Below are positions 15,001 to 40,006 of a DNA stretch of 64,000 nt, one piece after another (positions within the stretch are counted from its first letter, which is position 1; each line of letters starts with the position of its first letter). The stretch is taken from NCBI GenBank assembly GCA_025024175.1, contig QCXZ01000086.1, positions 21,170,245-21,234,244 of the forward strand, written 5' to 3'. The DNA comes from Rhyzopertha dominica (lineage: Eukaryota > Arthropoda > Insecta > Coleoptera > Bostrichidae). The translations under genes and the position numbers were made by a program. Under the pieces are notes generated by a model, which had not been told where the DNA came from, did no database searches, and saw only the letters and a list, made by a program, of their open reading frames with translations.

Positions 15001-15592
15001 AAATACAGTGCTTTCATTCGTAAATACTATTGCATACACTACGATAATACCTTTGTTGATTTTTACAGCAAACATCGACGGAGTTCAAACAAGATAATTC
15101 GTCTTGCTGCGACACCCCAGCTATTGGAGTTTGAAAACGACGTGCATTTTAATCCAGAATTTGCATAGTTGGAGCCCAAGCTGCAGCAATGCTTCAGGGT
15201 TTCTATTTTTATACCTAGTTGTAAAAAGTATATATCACCTTCTAAGAATTTCTATAAAATAATAATAATAATAAAACGACCGTTAATTGCATTCGCAGGA
15301 ACATGCGCGTAACGCAAATTCGAATTGTAAACTATAAAGTAACTATTTGCTTTTAAAATGGGTTAGACAACGCACTTGTTTATCTTGAATTCGTCACAAC
15401 AGAAAAAAACGAAAAATATTATAATGTGGCTTAGAATTTTAAAATTCGCGTACAAGATGTATCGGCGTACCGCGAAATATTAGAATAACGTACTATTGTG
15501 AAGCTACTTCGTATACCTACTTACTACAAAGACAACTTACCACTTATTGTATGTGCGTAAACGACCAAACTGAGAACAACATGCAGCAGCAT
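1..15592 (-). CDS. Fibulin-type extracellular matrix protein (3' end outside window)
   Basis: Secreted, calcium-binding matrix glycoprotein of the fibulin family. I join 15 exons with consistent phases: 15541-15592, 15051-15120, 14898-14988, 12892-13105, 12565-12828, 12341-12511, 12143-12286, 9125-9523, 8940-9068, 6321-6689, 4221-4516, 560-765, 369-508, 192-315 and 135 to beyond 1 (about 934 codons seen). Exon 1 is a signal peptide ([17 protein letters not shown]). Exons 2-4 hold anaphylatoxin-like cysteine patterns ([20 protein letters not shown]) followed by a Ser/Thr-rich linker. About 15 EGF modules follow, most opening with the calcium-binding D-I/V-D/N-E-C signature and mostly bounded by phase-1 introns. 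The last visible exon begins the fibulin C-terminal module ([17 protein letters not shown]). The intron after 9125-9523 needs a GC donor. Introns are full of transposons. Fibulin-1 versus fibulin-2 type is not settled; fibrillin is less likely because of the anaphylatoxin region. Confidence 0.9.
1441..3470 (-). mobile_element. 5'-truncated non-LTR retrotransposon (LINE), reverse transcriptase, catalytic site mutated
   Basis: The reading frame 1658-3331, open a little further upstream to about 3463, encodes the reverse-transcriptase half of a jockey/CR1-like LINE protein. Visible blocks are ENYRPISKL (motif 1), [11 protein letters not shown] (motif with first Asp), [20 protein letters not shown] (motif 4), then YANDLKIY where active enzymes have YADD, and [14 protein letters not shown] and [10 protein letters not shown] near the end. 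The endonuclease half is absent, so the copy is 5'-truncated. The 3' tail on the minus strand is a TAAA-type microsatellite (1446-1466) rather than plain poly(A). A TCAGG tandem repeat interrupts the frame near 2116-2144 without breaking it. The copy sits inside the loop of a foldback element and must be inactive. Confidence 0.9.
2116..2144. repeat. (TCAGG)n microsatellite inside the LINE frame
   Basis: Nearly six units of GACCT on the plus strand, that is TCAGG on the minus (coding) strand. It encodes RSGQVRSGH between AYVV and LNYCSVIW, where related reverse transcriptases have a short spacer. Fifteen-base steps of a pentamer keep the frame open. TCAGG is the known telomeric unit of Tribolium and many other beetles; here it may equally be local slippage. 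Confidence 0.85.
4564..6279. other. Fibulin intron, nothing recognised
   Basis: AT-rich intron sequence between fibulin exons 6321-6689 and 4221-4516. I see no reading frame of interest, no clear inverted repeat and no RNA gene. Scattered poly-A/T runs only. Confidence 0.5.
7486..8858. repeat. Nested inverted-repeat region in fibulin intron
   Basis: The sequence at 7501 (GGATTCTATG, then pairing through the TCATCAATTAT stretch near 7555-7570) is the inverse of 8785-8849, giving a 1.35-kb foldback. Inside it, 8281-8320 is the inverse of 8385-8420 (AAAAAAATTGAATATCC against its complement), a second smaller palindrome. At 7302-7318 and 7430-7445 there are isolated GGTGTCCCAA and GGATGTCCCAA stretches resembling foldback ends. 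No coding content. Confidence 0.55.
9989..11049. mobile_element. Foldback element, TA-CAGGGTGTTGC ends
   Basis: A 1.06-kb inverted-repeat element in the fibulin intron between exons 12143-12286 and 9125-9523. The ends CAGGGTGTTGCAAATTAGTA and its complement are each flanked by TA. The arms pair through most of their length, for example around AACCCTAGATTCTAGAGG near 10022 with 11000-11020. The centre is near 10500. No protein is encoded. Arms are somewhat diverged, so it is not a very recent insertion. Confidence 0.85.
11166..12000 (-). mobile_element. Unclassified ~0.75-kb interspersed element, copy A
   Basis: One of four related copies in the window, in opposite orientation to those at 22930 and 55586. 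It starts at ACTTCCACAACCAACAG and runs through a stretch with TTTCGAAAG, AATATATTAAATATATT and AATATCACAAGGACTGTTTGTCTTAG to GCTGCAAATTGAATCA on the other strand. Short frames occur but are broken and differ between copies, so I do not call a protein. Confidence 0.7.
13285..14416. mobile_element. Foldback element, TA-CAGGGTGTCCCACG end, family with a second copy at 29190
   Basis: About 1.13 kb of inverted repeat in the fibulin intron between exons 14898-14988 and 12892-13105. The left end is CAGGGTGTCCCACGTTATAT bordered by TA; the right end has decayed into a G run (14392-14402). The arms pair at GGGGGAAGAGAA (13395) with its complement (14310-14321), and at ATGATGCGCACATTTTTT with 14205-14226. 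The same arm sequence recurs at 29190-30505. Confidence 0.8.
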
Positions 15593-16668
15593 TTTATTTT
15601 CAGATCGTGGAGCAGGTCATAACTATTATAACACCATCGCGCAGAATATGACCTTCTGCTTATCAGTGTTTATATTTGTTTATATAAGGCGATCTTCGAT
15701 TTTAAAGGTTCGTTTCGAATCGTTATCTTCCCTAGCAAATTCCGAATTCTTACATCACCTCTAGCTGTAGTATATATTAAAATGCCGAATTTCATTGCAT
15801 TATACATATATGCGTTGTGTGGAATAAATATCTATTGTACTTGTACCTGTACTCTTCAAATTTAATGTTTTTTTTCTGGATGGTACCTCTTTGAGCTGGT
15901 CTACTTTTTGTAATAAGAGTGTATTATATAGTCGAAAGAATAATCTATTTTATGCCTCATAGAAATTTGTCTTGTAAGTAAAGGTTTAAAGCCGGATCTA
16001 CCTCGCAAACGAAAGTTCGTTCTGAACTAGACCAATTGATTTTTAACTACGTATCTAATAAAAATGGAAAATGTCAGCACCAGGCCGCAAAAACTGCTAT
16101 TTTTGGTTTCAAATTACGTAAACATCGCTATATATTTTGTGACAAAAAATAAATTAAACATTGCCACAGTTCCATTCGATGCGCCATTATCAATTAATTA
16201 GAGAGGTTTTTAGAAATTTTGATTTAAAGTGAGTGCATTTTAAAGAAAGTTTGCCATTCTTTTATCACCTGCGCAATCGCAATTCACATAAAATCTGGCA
16301 CCGTATGAAACTAACATACAATTTCTTTACAAAAAAATGGTTGCAGAACATATTATGCTTTTTGAATGCGTAATTTATACACAAAAATCCTTAAAATATA
16401 GCCGTATTTTAGTTGGGTAGACCCCCCTTAAGGCATGAGACATAGAGAAAGATTTAAAAAAAAATTTTGGACAGAGAAATCGATTTGAAAGTCTTTTCGT
16501 CATTTTATGACAACCTACAGGATCAAATACGTGAATAAAGGTGTTATTAATTAATATATTTTATTGTATTCAGCATTAATTATTATTTGTTAGTGTCCAT
16601 GTCGCATATCCTAGACGATTTAATTAATTAAACTGTGCTTATTAATTAAATGACTAGTAACTAGTACC

Positions 16669-16699
16669 GTTGTCTGAATGTTATGATTATGCAGACAAC
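16669..16699. repeat. 31-base hairpin with GTTGTCTGAAT arms
   Basis: GTTGTCTGAAT pairs with ATGCAGACAAC with little mismatch. The same arm makes a second hairpin at 48543-48572 and occurs singly at 26870 and 34581. Confidence 0.6.
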
Positions 16700-17308
16700 T
16701 CTAGTACTGTTTATTCGTATCGAATGCCCATATTCGTTCAATTTTCCCGTTTTGTTTGAAAATGAATAATTGAAGATTTGTATTAGTTTTATTCGGAAAG
16801 GAATAAACGAATATTCGTATACATTTTTTATTCGGAAAGGAATTAACCAATGCTGTTTGTATTATATTTATTTTGAAAAAATAAACAAATACTATTAATA
16901 AAAATAGTTGATATTTGCGTGTTTTGACCTAAATACGATTGTTTTAGCCATTTTTTGCTAGCGTATCGTAGAGCTTTATTTCTAGCAGTGCTGCCACTTC
17001 TACCAATTTTTCCATAGATCTACAGATTTTTTGATCTTGCCTACCGATCTACAGATTTAGAATTTTTTTACGATTTTTAGGATAATTTGAACTACGCACT
17101 TTTTTCTGGCAATTTTGCGTTGAAATAAATTAAAACATTTCTTGCATGCATACTTATCAAACTAATAAGCCCAACTCTTTTTTTTGTTCTCACGAAAGTC
17201 GCTAAATATAAGCTCCAGTCGTTGTTAATGTGATGAAATTGCTGAAAATTCCTACATAATATAACTGACGCCAGCGGTCTACGGATAACTGCACTAAAGA
17301 TAACGACC

Positions 17309-17444
17309 GGTTTCTCTTTTCTGTGTTAAAGTTGATGTTAGCTAAAATCAACCCAGTAACCATGAGAACTTGAATTCAAGCATGTGATTGGCTCAGATTT
17401 TAATTACAGAGTTGATTTTAACTTAAAATAGATAGGAGAAAACC
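17309..17444. mobile_element. Small MITE-like inverted repeat
   Basis: GGTTTCTCTTTTCTG followed by a region rich in AAAATCAAC is the approximate inverse of GTTGATTTTAACTTAAAATA then GATAGGAGAAAACC. It is about 136 bases and non-coding; no target duplication can be assigned. Confidence 0.4.
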
Positions 17445-17490
17445 ACTCAACATCTTTAACACCTTGCACACGACGGAAGTGCCTAGGTAC

Positions 17491-17515
17491 CAAAGAGAAG
17501 GGATCCTTCTCTTTG
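17491..17515. repeat. Perfect 11-base-stem hairpin
   Basis: CAAAGAGAAGG pairs exactly with CCTTCTCTTTG across a 3-base loop. It lies about 330 bases upstream of TIMM29; function unknown. Confidence 0.6.
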
Positions 17516-17846
17516 TAGCTACGATGATTTATTTTTGCATTACGTCTTATGCGAATGTTAGCTGAATAATTTCATTTTTTAAGTGTCTTAAATGTTATAT
17601 TACGAGAAGTATTGTTATTATAGGTAATTATAAGCGATAGGACAATCTACCGAATCCCTGTCGCGGAGTGTGGCAGCACTGAACACTGAATTCTGGCAAC
17701 ACTGTCATGAAGTTAAAGGTTATGTATATGTTTATTTTTGAAATATAAAATCAAAAGATTTTAAGTGATCATAGATATAGGTGTGCAAATGCATTCGAAC
17801 ACTTACATTAATTAATGAATTACTTGTGTAGTTTTGTTGTGTCTCG

Positions 17847-18436
17847 TTGCCCAATATGAACATTGCTACAAAGTTGAGCTTTAAGGGTAGTTCCTCACGC
17901 TTCCTTACCAGTGGCTGGATAAAATTTTGGAAAAATGTTTTTAACGACTACAGGGAAGTTGCAAAGGATGTGAGAAACGATGTACGAGCAAAACCCGTTA
18001 AAGCGTTCTGTATGTTGACTGGAGCGGCCTTTTTGGGCTGCTGTTATGTTAGCAATCCCAATGAAATTGATTTCCGCAGTGATTGTATTGAGTAAGTTGT
18101 TTGTTGAAGTTTAACCTTTAGTACATGCCGCTATTCTTTAGATACAGCAATAAATTGGTGGTTCTCCATCCATCATGTCAAAAGAAGGAAGCGGTGGAAC
18201 ATCTTCGTCATATCGAACGTTGCTACAACAAACATACGCTAAAAAGGATAAACTTTGGTATTGCCTCTGTCATTTGGATGAACAGGTTCAGCATTCCCTG
18301 TTCGGAGTACAATTCTAATTGCCCACATCTTGAAAGACCATACTCTAAATTTAAAGATGGGATCCTCGATTTTGGTTTTTTAAATATTTGGTGGGTTTTG
18401 TCACGACGAATGCTGGATTATGATATAAATTATTAA
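17847..18436 (+). CDS. TIMM29: Mitochondrial inner membrane translocase subunit Tim29
   Basis: Component of the TIM22 carrier translocase of the mitochondrial inner membrane. Two exons, 17847-18091 and 18142-18436, flank a 50-base intron and give 179 residues. An alternative start lies three codons on, at 17856. The N-terminus is basic and hydroxylated, as in a mitochondrial targeting signal. The block around NDYREVAKDVRNDVRAKPVK followed by a hydrophobic segment (AFCMLTGAAFLGCCYV, one membrane span) and the late block ILDFGFLNIWWVLSRRMLDY-DIN both match the Tim29 family pattern known from vertebrates. The protein stops right after DIN, so it lacks the longer C-terminal tail of the human protein. 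It is followed in the same direction by DOT1L about 550 bases downstream. A rival function is unlikely given two matching blocks in order. Confidence 0.85.
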
Positions 18437-18504
18437 CTGTACAGGTTGTGCACATATTATATTGTTATACATGTGCATTTTTTTGCAAATTAGATTTGTT
18501 ATGT

Positions 18505-18510
18505 AATAAA
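18505..18510 (+). terminator. Poly(A) signal of TIMM29
   Basis: AATAAA 69 bases after the stop codon, followed by T/G-rich sequence. Confidence 0.7.
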
Positions 18511-18984
18511 GATTTCACCTTATGAGGGCTTCTTTTTATGTTCACAGAGCATGTTTATAAGATTAAAAACAATTTCTTTAGTATAATTATCAAGCATTTA
18601 ATATAAAGGCAAGCAGAAAGAAGAACGCCACAGCCTACAGCATTTTTTCCTTAAACCCGCGGGAGAACGGCCTACGTGTAGAAGTAAATATTGATAAAAC
18701 GGCATAGCGGTAACAATATCTCCTGCATTTGGTGCCCATTAACCACAGTTCGTTATTCTTAGGGACTTTTTATATTTGGTTGCCGCGCCACCAATTGGCA
18801 GCATTGCCAGACCAGCCACAGGGCTGCGCGCGCACCAGTACGCGGAGCCATGGCGTGTTTTGTGTGTGAGATCCGATAAAATTTACCAAAATGTGCATTG
18901 TAGCTGATTATTTATAGTTAAATTGGTNTTCATAGGGTATCGCACGAAGTGTTCATTTAATTAAGTTCATTAGTTACTGCCATN

Positions 18985-33926
<14,942 letters not shown>

Positions 33927-34893
33927 TACTATAATTGTAGCACTGGAGGGTGCGAAAGAATTGTAAAAAATATCGACAAGTATCACAACATGAGCTAAAT
34001 ATCTCAATTTCTTTTTTTTTCCGACATTCCTTTCGTAAATGCAGATACTTATCGATATTTATTGGTTACATTGCACAGTGGGATAAAATCCTGAAAACCT
34101 GGCCAGCGTCGTAAGGTGGTTCCTAATATTCATGAAAATTTGTTGGGTTCGTTCGTTTTGAATCTGATATCTAACGTACAAAAAAATAATTGCAGAAATA
34201 AAATGGCAGATTTTTGTAAAATATGAGTTTTACCAAAATATGGGGTTCGAGGGAGGAAATTTTTAAAACAAAATGCGGACATATTGTCGAAAATGAAAAA
34301 ATTACATTTATGGGCCATTTCTCTTTCAAAAAAAAAATTGAAAACTGATCCATCTGCTCTAAGTGGAGTTATTAATTAATTCTTCTAAAGAAAATAATTC
34401 TTAAAGTGAACTTCCACTTCATTTCTCTTTCAACAGTATCATATATTTTACTGCTTTCATCATGAAGGTGGTCTTTCAATAAAAAAGGATGATGAGACTA
34501 CATATGTCAGTCGAGTCTAAAACAAAAAATTATGTAAGTACCACATTGTATATGAAGTGGTATAAATACGACAAGATTTTGTTGTCTGAATTAGCCATAA
34601 CATTATTTTTAACCAAATATGCAAATTTTATAAAAGGATTATAATAATTTTTTTTTTTTTTTCAAAAGTTTTGCAGCTTTATGTAACTTTTTCGAATTCT
34701 ATGAACCTTTTTGAATCTTAGTAAATTTTCCAATATGAATAATTTCTTTTCACTAACTCACTTTTTATCTAAAACGATGCATTGTAAGAAAACACTTTCA
34801 ATATTTTGCTTTTTCAGAAACTCCACTTTTCGACTGTTAGCCCATTTTTTGGGATTTTAAGCCATTGTACGTTGGCTGGAGACAGTATAGGTA

Positions 34894-34899
34894 AATAAA
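34894..34899 (+). terminator. Candidate poly(A) signal of DOT1L
   Basis: AATAAA about 970 bases past the stop. The intervening AT-rich stretch (33927-34893) has no other clear feature and is probably 3' UTR. Confidence 0.5.
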
Positions 34900-35010
34900 G
34901 AAACAAAACCACCAGACTGTATCTTGTGTTCAGCAATTTGTCACGGCATTTCATTATTTATTTTAAATTATGTTAACAGTTTACGACATAGAATAACACT
35001 GCCCCTCTTT

Positions 35011-35155
35011 GGCCCCGTTGCACAAAGCGTGGTTAACAGGCGGTCAACGAGCAATTGTCATGGTAACGGTTCTTTTTAAGCGTTTTTTATTGGTGCTGCC
35101 TATGGCAACAGCTGGTTGGGGGGTGTGGTTAACCACGCTTTTTGTAACGAGCCCT
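35011..35155. mobile_element. TTA-flanked MITE, copy 1
   Basis: GGCCCCGTTGCACAAAGCGT to AACCACGCTTTTTGTAACGAG, imperfect inverted ends; the right border is TTA, the left TTG. It lies between the convergent DOT1L and SCAMP genes and shares interior sequence (CAATTGTCATGGTAACGGTT, TTGGTGCTGCCTATGGCAAC) with the copies at 51366 and 54114. Confidence 0.8.
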
Positions 35156-35850
35156 TTATGTATCGTTAAGGATGAAAGAAAAGGAAGAAGGAACGTCCAT
35201 GTTGTGTAATATCCCCTCGATTTGTCGCTTGTGTACATACATGTTAGATTGTGAAATGTGTTCTCTAATTACAAACGTGCGTGACAAAATCGTGCCTTTT
35301 AAATTCTGTATCATATCTTACCTTAAGGTGGCACGATTGTGTCACGTGCTGTAGTTTGTTTCTTGGAACGTTCCAGCACTGCCATTATTCGATTTATTCA
35401 TTTCAAGTGGCACAAGTCTCTGTGTAAATGATAGAAAATTGTAGCTAAACTTGTGAGATACACAGCTTGTGCTCTCTGCATGAATAGCGTTAAGTAGAAA
35501 AGTCAATTTTGGGAAATACTCTCTTTCCACCTTTGTTTTGTTATTAACGATATTATGGTTATTATTTATATGTTTTATGACTATTTATACTTGTTTTTCG
35601 GTTAGCTTTATTCGTTTATACACATGTTAAAAGAGAAGTCTTCTTTATGTTAATCATGGCATTATCTTTTTTTTTTGGGTATACACTGTGGAAAGTTTTG
35701 TCATACTTTTCAGTAGAATTTGTGGATTAGTCGTCTCAGGATAAGACTAGTTAGATTGTATGTTTTAACGTAAATAAGTTCGTATATCATTCGTGGTTAT
35801 ACGTAACTGCCATTTATTAATAAACACTTACTGTACAATAATTGAATACC

Positions 35851-35856
35851 TTTATT
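35851..35856 (-). terminator. Poly(A) signal of SCAMP
   Basis: TTTATT on the plus strand reads AATAAA on the minus strand, about 90 bases past the SCAMP stop. Confidence 0.65.
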
Positions 35857-35943
35857 TTTAATGACATAGTAATGCGTGCTCGACTTAAAAAATCAAGATC
35901 AGTGCGACCTATAAGCCAACGGAGATCTTTCGTTGAAGTTCTC

Positions 35944-38460
35944 TTAGTACCTGCTGTTGGACCCCTGCTGGTTCAACTGGGATTGCACTGCAGCAGCGGC
36001 AACATTAGACGCAGCGCTCCTGACGTGTTGGTTTCTTAAAAATTCTGTTGTAAATTCTGCCTGGGCTTTGGCAAAACTAGCTCCCGTACTGCGATACATG
36101 CGATGGATCTGAAAAGTTAGTAATCCTGGCGTTACAGTTTGACAAAAAAAGATCAAATAAGGAAAGTTAAGGAGTGAATACATTCAAAAAGACCAAACAT
36201 TTTGTTTAATGTTGTCACAAAACGCCTGGCTAAAGGTTGCTAATAACTTCAACACAAATATGGCTATAAATACAAAAAACTGCTCCTGCAGATACACTGT
36301 TGGAAAAAGTAAAGCAACCCTTCCAAAATAATCAAATAGTCATTTTCTAAAATCTTGCTAACCAGGGAAATTAAAAGGTCATAGTAGGCTACTGTTTCAG
36401 GAGAAATAAAATTGTTTGCAAGTTCAAATAAAATTAGTGGTNAACAATTTATGAGAAGTGCACTTTCAGACAGCGACAAAAATAAACCAACTTTTTGATT
36501 TTGTGCAAAAAAATGCGGTTAAGAACAAGGTAATTTGGAAAAAACTTATTGTGAGATTATTAAGTAATGTTTTTAACAGAAACATACCAAAAGGTAAACC
36601 AATTTGTATAGAGTTAACACAAATGGTGGTGAACGCTTTTTGGAAGGAATGACTGTAACTACCATTTCCAGACAGTTTCTTTTACCCAAATATAGTGTAT
36701 CCAAAATAATTTCACGTTATAATGATAAAAGACATGTAGAAAAATTACCAAAATCGGGAAGACCTAGAAAAACTACATTTTGGATGGATAGACGAATCAA
36801 AAGGGTTAATCAAAGAGATCATTGGAAGTCAGGACCACGAATAATTGTGAAATTCCTGAACTGACAGTTAGTGGGAGGACCGTTCAACGCANNTTAGTTG
36901 AGGCAAAACTATAGCAGACGTCCAGCTACGAAACCATTGGTTTCCAAAAGAAATAGACATGCCAGGTTTGAATTTGCTCGTCAACATTTGAACTGGAACG
37001 TTCAAGATTGGAAAAAAATATTGTTTAGTGATGAAACTCGTTGCAAAATTTTTAATTCTGATGAAATGAGACATGTTAGTCGTCGGGTTAATATGAAATT
37101 CAACCCAAAGTATGTTACACCAACAATTCAGCACGGACATGGCAGTGTGTTATTATGGGGTTGTTTTTCGTGGAATGGAATAGGTCCACTGCACTTTATA
37201 CAGGGGAATATATTATGTTATATTGCCCTACGCTGAGTGGGAAATGCCTTAGCGTTCTATGTTTCAACAAGACAATGATCCGAAACGTGCATATCCAATT
37301 TGCATTATAATAGAACAAAATAGGTGTGTGTGCTTTACTAGTATACCTTGGAAATCAGAAGCAAATCCGCCGCAGCGGCACAACCAAATCCGGTCGCTAT
37401 TATAAGGCCTATTATTCCATATATGATCCCCTTGGCGGTATTGTCGAATTGATGCAGTGCTGTGTATATCCCTCTGGAACAAAAATGCTACTAATCGTTT
37501 ACCCAACAACCTTATTTTGGACTTACATAGTTCCCGAACTGGGGATGCCGATAGTTTGTATTGTTGTTATGACAAACTGGAAAAAGAAAATAAAAAAAAA
37601 TACCATAAAATTGAATGATGAATCGGAACGGAACGCTTTGTATGCAGGCCGGAACCAGCAAAGGTACGAGAAAGGCGTAAACAATATTGCATACAGCACG
37701 CCTAACCCAATTATGGTGAAGTCTAGCATGATANCACCTCCAAGGACGTTAACCAACATTAGTATACCATGGACTAAAACACAAACATCAGTGGACGAAG
37801 GCTACAGTCGAGAAAACTTACAAATCCACAAATAATATAGGTGACGTACGATTTTCTGAAACTCCAACGGTATATCTACTTGTATATCTTGATAAAAGCA
37901 CGGTTGAAAGCAGCACTGCTCTGGCAATGGGGGCCAATTATTACGCCTGACATTGTATGAGTTCTGACGCATTTCTTCTTCCCTACGTGCCAGTTCCTCT
38001 TCTTTTCTCTCAAGCTCTTCTTGCCTTCTCTAAAATAAAGTCATATCATTCACAATTCGCATCACCACAAATATTACCTGTAGTTCTTCCGTGTCTAGAA
38101 CGGGTTTCACATGCGGCTTAGTTTGCTGTCCGCTCCTTGTATACTGTGGGGGCTCCTGTACTGGTTGCATCACTGCGGGTTCCGTACTACCTTGGCTGTA
38201 TGTGGTCTGAAACCCACTTTGTTAGTACGAATTCCTGAAGAATAACTTAAACAAATACCGGTCTTTGATTCTGCAGCTGATTATCGAACGGATTATAGTC
38301 TTCTACTCGAATTTGGGAGCTGCTGTTTCTGGCAACTTGCTGTACAGATGGATCCTGAAAACTGCACTGTAGATCACAAAATTAGGCCTAGATAAACACT
38401 TACGGCAAACGGATTATCTATTGTAGGTTCCCCAAAGGGATTCTCGTCGAAACCGGACAT
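35944..38460 (-). CDS. SCAMP: Secretory carrier-associated membrane protein (SCAMP)
   Basis: Four-span membrane protein of post-Golgi recycling carriers. Seven exons join in phase: 38404-38460, 38259-38354, 38078-38206, 37822-38029, 37527-37773, 37347-37473 and 35944-36108 (342 residues). The N-terminal cytosolic part has three NPF motifs (ENPFG, DNPFA, YNPFD), which bind EH-domain endocytic proteins, then a Pro/Gln stretch and a charged coiled coil ([20 protein letters not shown]). The core carries [10 protein letters not shown], the family segment [20 protein letters not shown], and four hydrophobic spans between about residues 155 and 290. The tail [15 protein letters not shown] is typical of the family. 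One N falls in exon 37527-37773 (codon unresolved). The last intron (36109-37346) holds a broken Tc1 transposon. The start gives a good context at [10 protein letters not shown]. Confidence 0.95.
36295..37312 (+). pseudogene. Broken Tc1-type transposon in SCAMP intron
   Basis: The 5' terminal repeat ACACTGTTGGAAAAAGTAAAG borders TA. Fragments of a Tc1 transposase follow in shifted frames: the helix-turn-helix part with SGRPRKTT (36604-36864), then [25 protein letters not shown] (36898-37236), then a fragment with FQQDNDPK near 37264. Stops, frameshifts and Ns separate them. The last catalytic Asp/Glu region and the 3' terminal repeat are missing, so the copy is truncated and dead. It is antisense to SCAMP. 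Confidence 0.85.
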
Positions 38461-40006
38461 TTTTTTCAGGTATTTACCATCAACAGATATACGTTTCTTG
38501 CTCGACCTTATCTAATATTACAATTCCATTATCAGTGAATATGTGATACCAATTAGCTTTTTGTTATCGTTGCCAGCTCAATATAATCGGACCAGTAATT
38601 ATTAATCTAACGCAAAACCAATTTTCTTCGAAAATTGCTGACTCTTGACACATATAAACCAATAAGACCTTGTCATCTGTCAAACACGTGTGCATATATC
38701 ATTCAACATAAAACGGAATTATTTGGATAGGTATGTTGTTACAGGATAAAGTCGTCCTAAATCAGAAAGAAGATTCGATTAGTAACAATTTATAAAAAAT
38801 AATAATCACTATAAGAAAGGTTTTTATAACTTGTGTGAACTTGGCAACGCTGCTGATATGAAAATGACGTTTTCGGTTTTGACACCGTTTGTGTAGCATT
38901 AGTGTGGATCAGCAATCGTAAACCATAGAGTTCAGTGAACTACTTTTAAACGAAATTCCTGACAAAAACTTTGTATTACCAAATAAAATTTTCAAACAGT
39001 TTGTATCTAAATATGTTAGCAAAAACAAAGGCGTGCCATAGTTTTTACATTGTATGATGAAAGATGGAATGACGGTCATTTTCTTTCTACAAATTGGTAC
39101 CCCTGGCAAGTGGCAAGTGCAATTGTCCACATGGTCGAGGCTGCCAGATTGTACTTATCACGTACCTATGTACTTATATTGCTCGTTAGCATCACTTTTT
39201 TCGATTTGGCTTATCTAAGGGATTTTTTTATTTTCGTAATTATTTGTATTGTGATGTTCGATATGCAATAAGCTCCTGCTGAACAGGAGTGTTATATGTT
39301 ATATTATGCTTATGTATAATTTATAAATTGCCGCCAGCTAGCAAACAACTTTATTTCAATTATAGTATAGGTCTTGGTGCAAAAACGGGCCAAGTCTTAA
39401 ATCAATATTTCTGGGAGAAAAAGGAAAAACGTTCTGGATTTTGCAATCAGTTTATTACACCCGCAGTTTTTTGTTTTTAAATGTTATTGATACACTGTAT
39501 AGGTAATGTTTGTATAAAACGGTCGGGGATAGCTGAAAGTACATAACCCGTACAAAAAGTCAGTTTCGTGCAAAAGTAGACTTGGCAAGTTTTTACACCA
39601 AGGTCTTTAATTATTTCTTTGTAAAAAACACTAAACCGGACATTTTAACGCAGCTTTTGCAAATTTACGATTGTGAATTCCACGCTATCTGTTGAAAAGA
39701 ACGCAAGACATTTTACAATAACATGTAATGGGAAAAATGTAAAAAAACCATTTATACAGAAAAATTGTGTAATACAATATAAATATGGCGACTGTGGCTA
39801 TTATTTATTGCTCAGACATCTAATTATATATATACTAGATTAGCGATACGTCTACAAAGTAATCTGGCAACCCTGCGGAATGTTGGTTTGTTTCTGTTTC
39901 TATGGTTTGTTTGTTTATCTTTGCGAGTCAAATGGCGCCGTAATAAAGCGTCTTTCGTTTTTCGGTTACAATTCAGTGTTTTCAGAAAGAAAGCGTTTGT
40001 TCCATC
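38461..40006. other. Divergent intergenic region between SCAMP and the 40007 gene
   Basis: Presumed promoters of both genes. Frames of 60-75 codons near 38909-39480 are not recognisable, and I see no clear repeat structure. Confidence 0.4.

Larger units (their letters stand above)
15593..17846. other. Intergenic region between fibulin and TIMM29 (divergent)
   Basis: This holds the presumed promoters of fibulin (minus) and TIMM29 (plus). I see a 31-base hairpin at 16669-16699, a small inverted-repeat element at 17309-17444 and a perfect-stem hairpin at 17491-17515. Related TTTATTCGGAAAGGAAT stretches repeat near 16787 and 16828. No gene is apparent. Confidence 0.5.

Noticed and set aside
38909..39480. 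Frames of 60-75 codons between SCAMP and the 40007 gene
   Set aside because: No domain, overlapping on both strands, no splice or start context.
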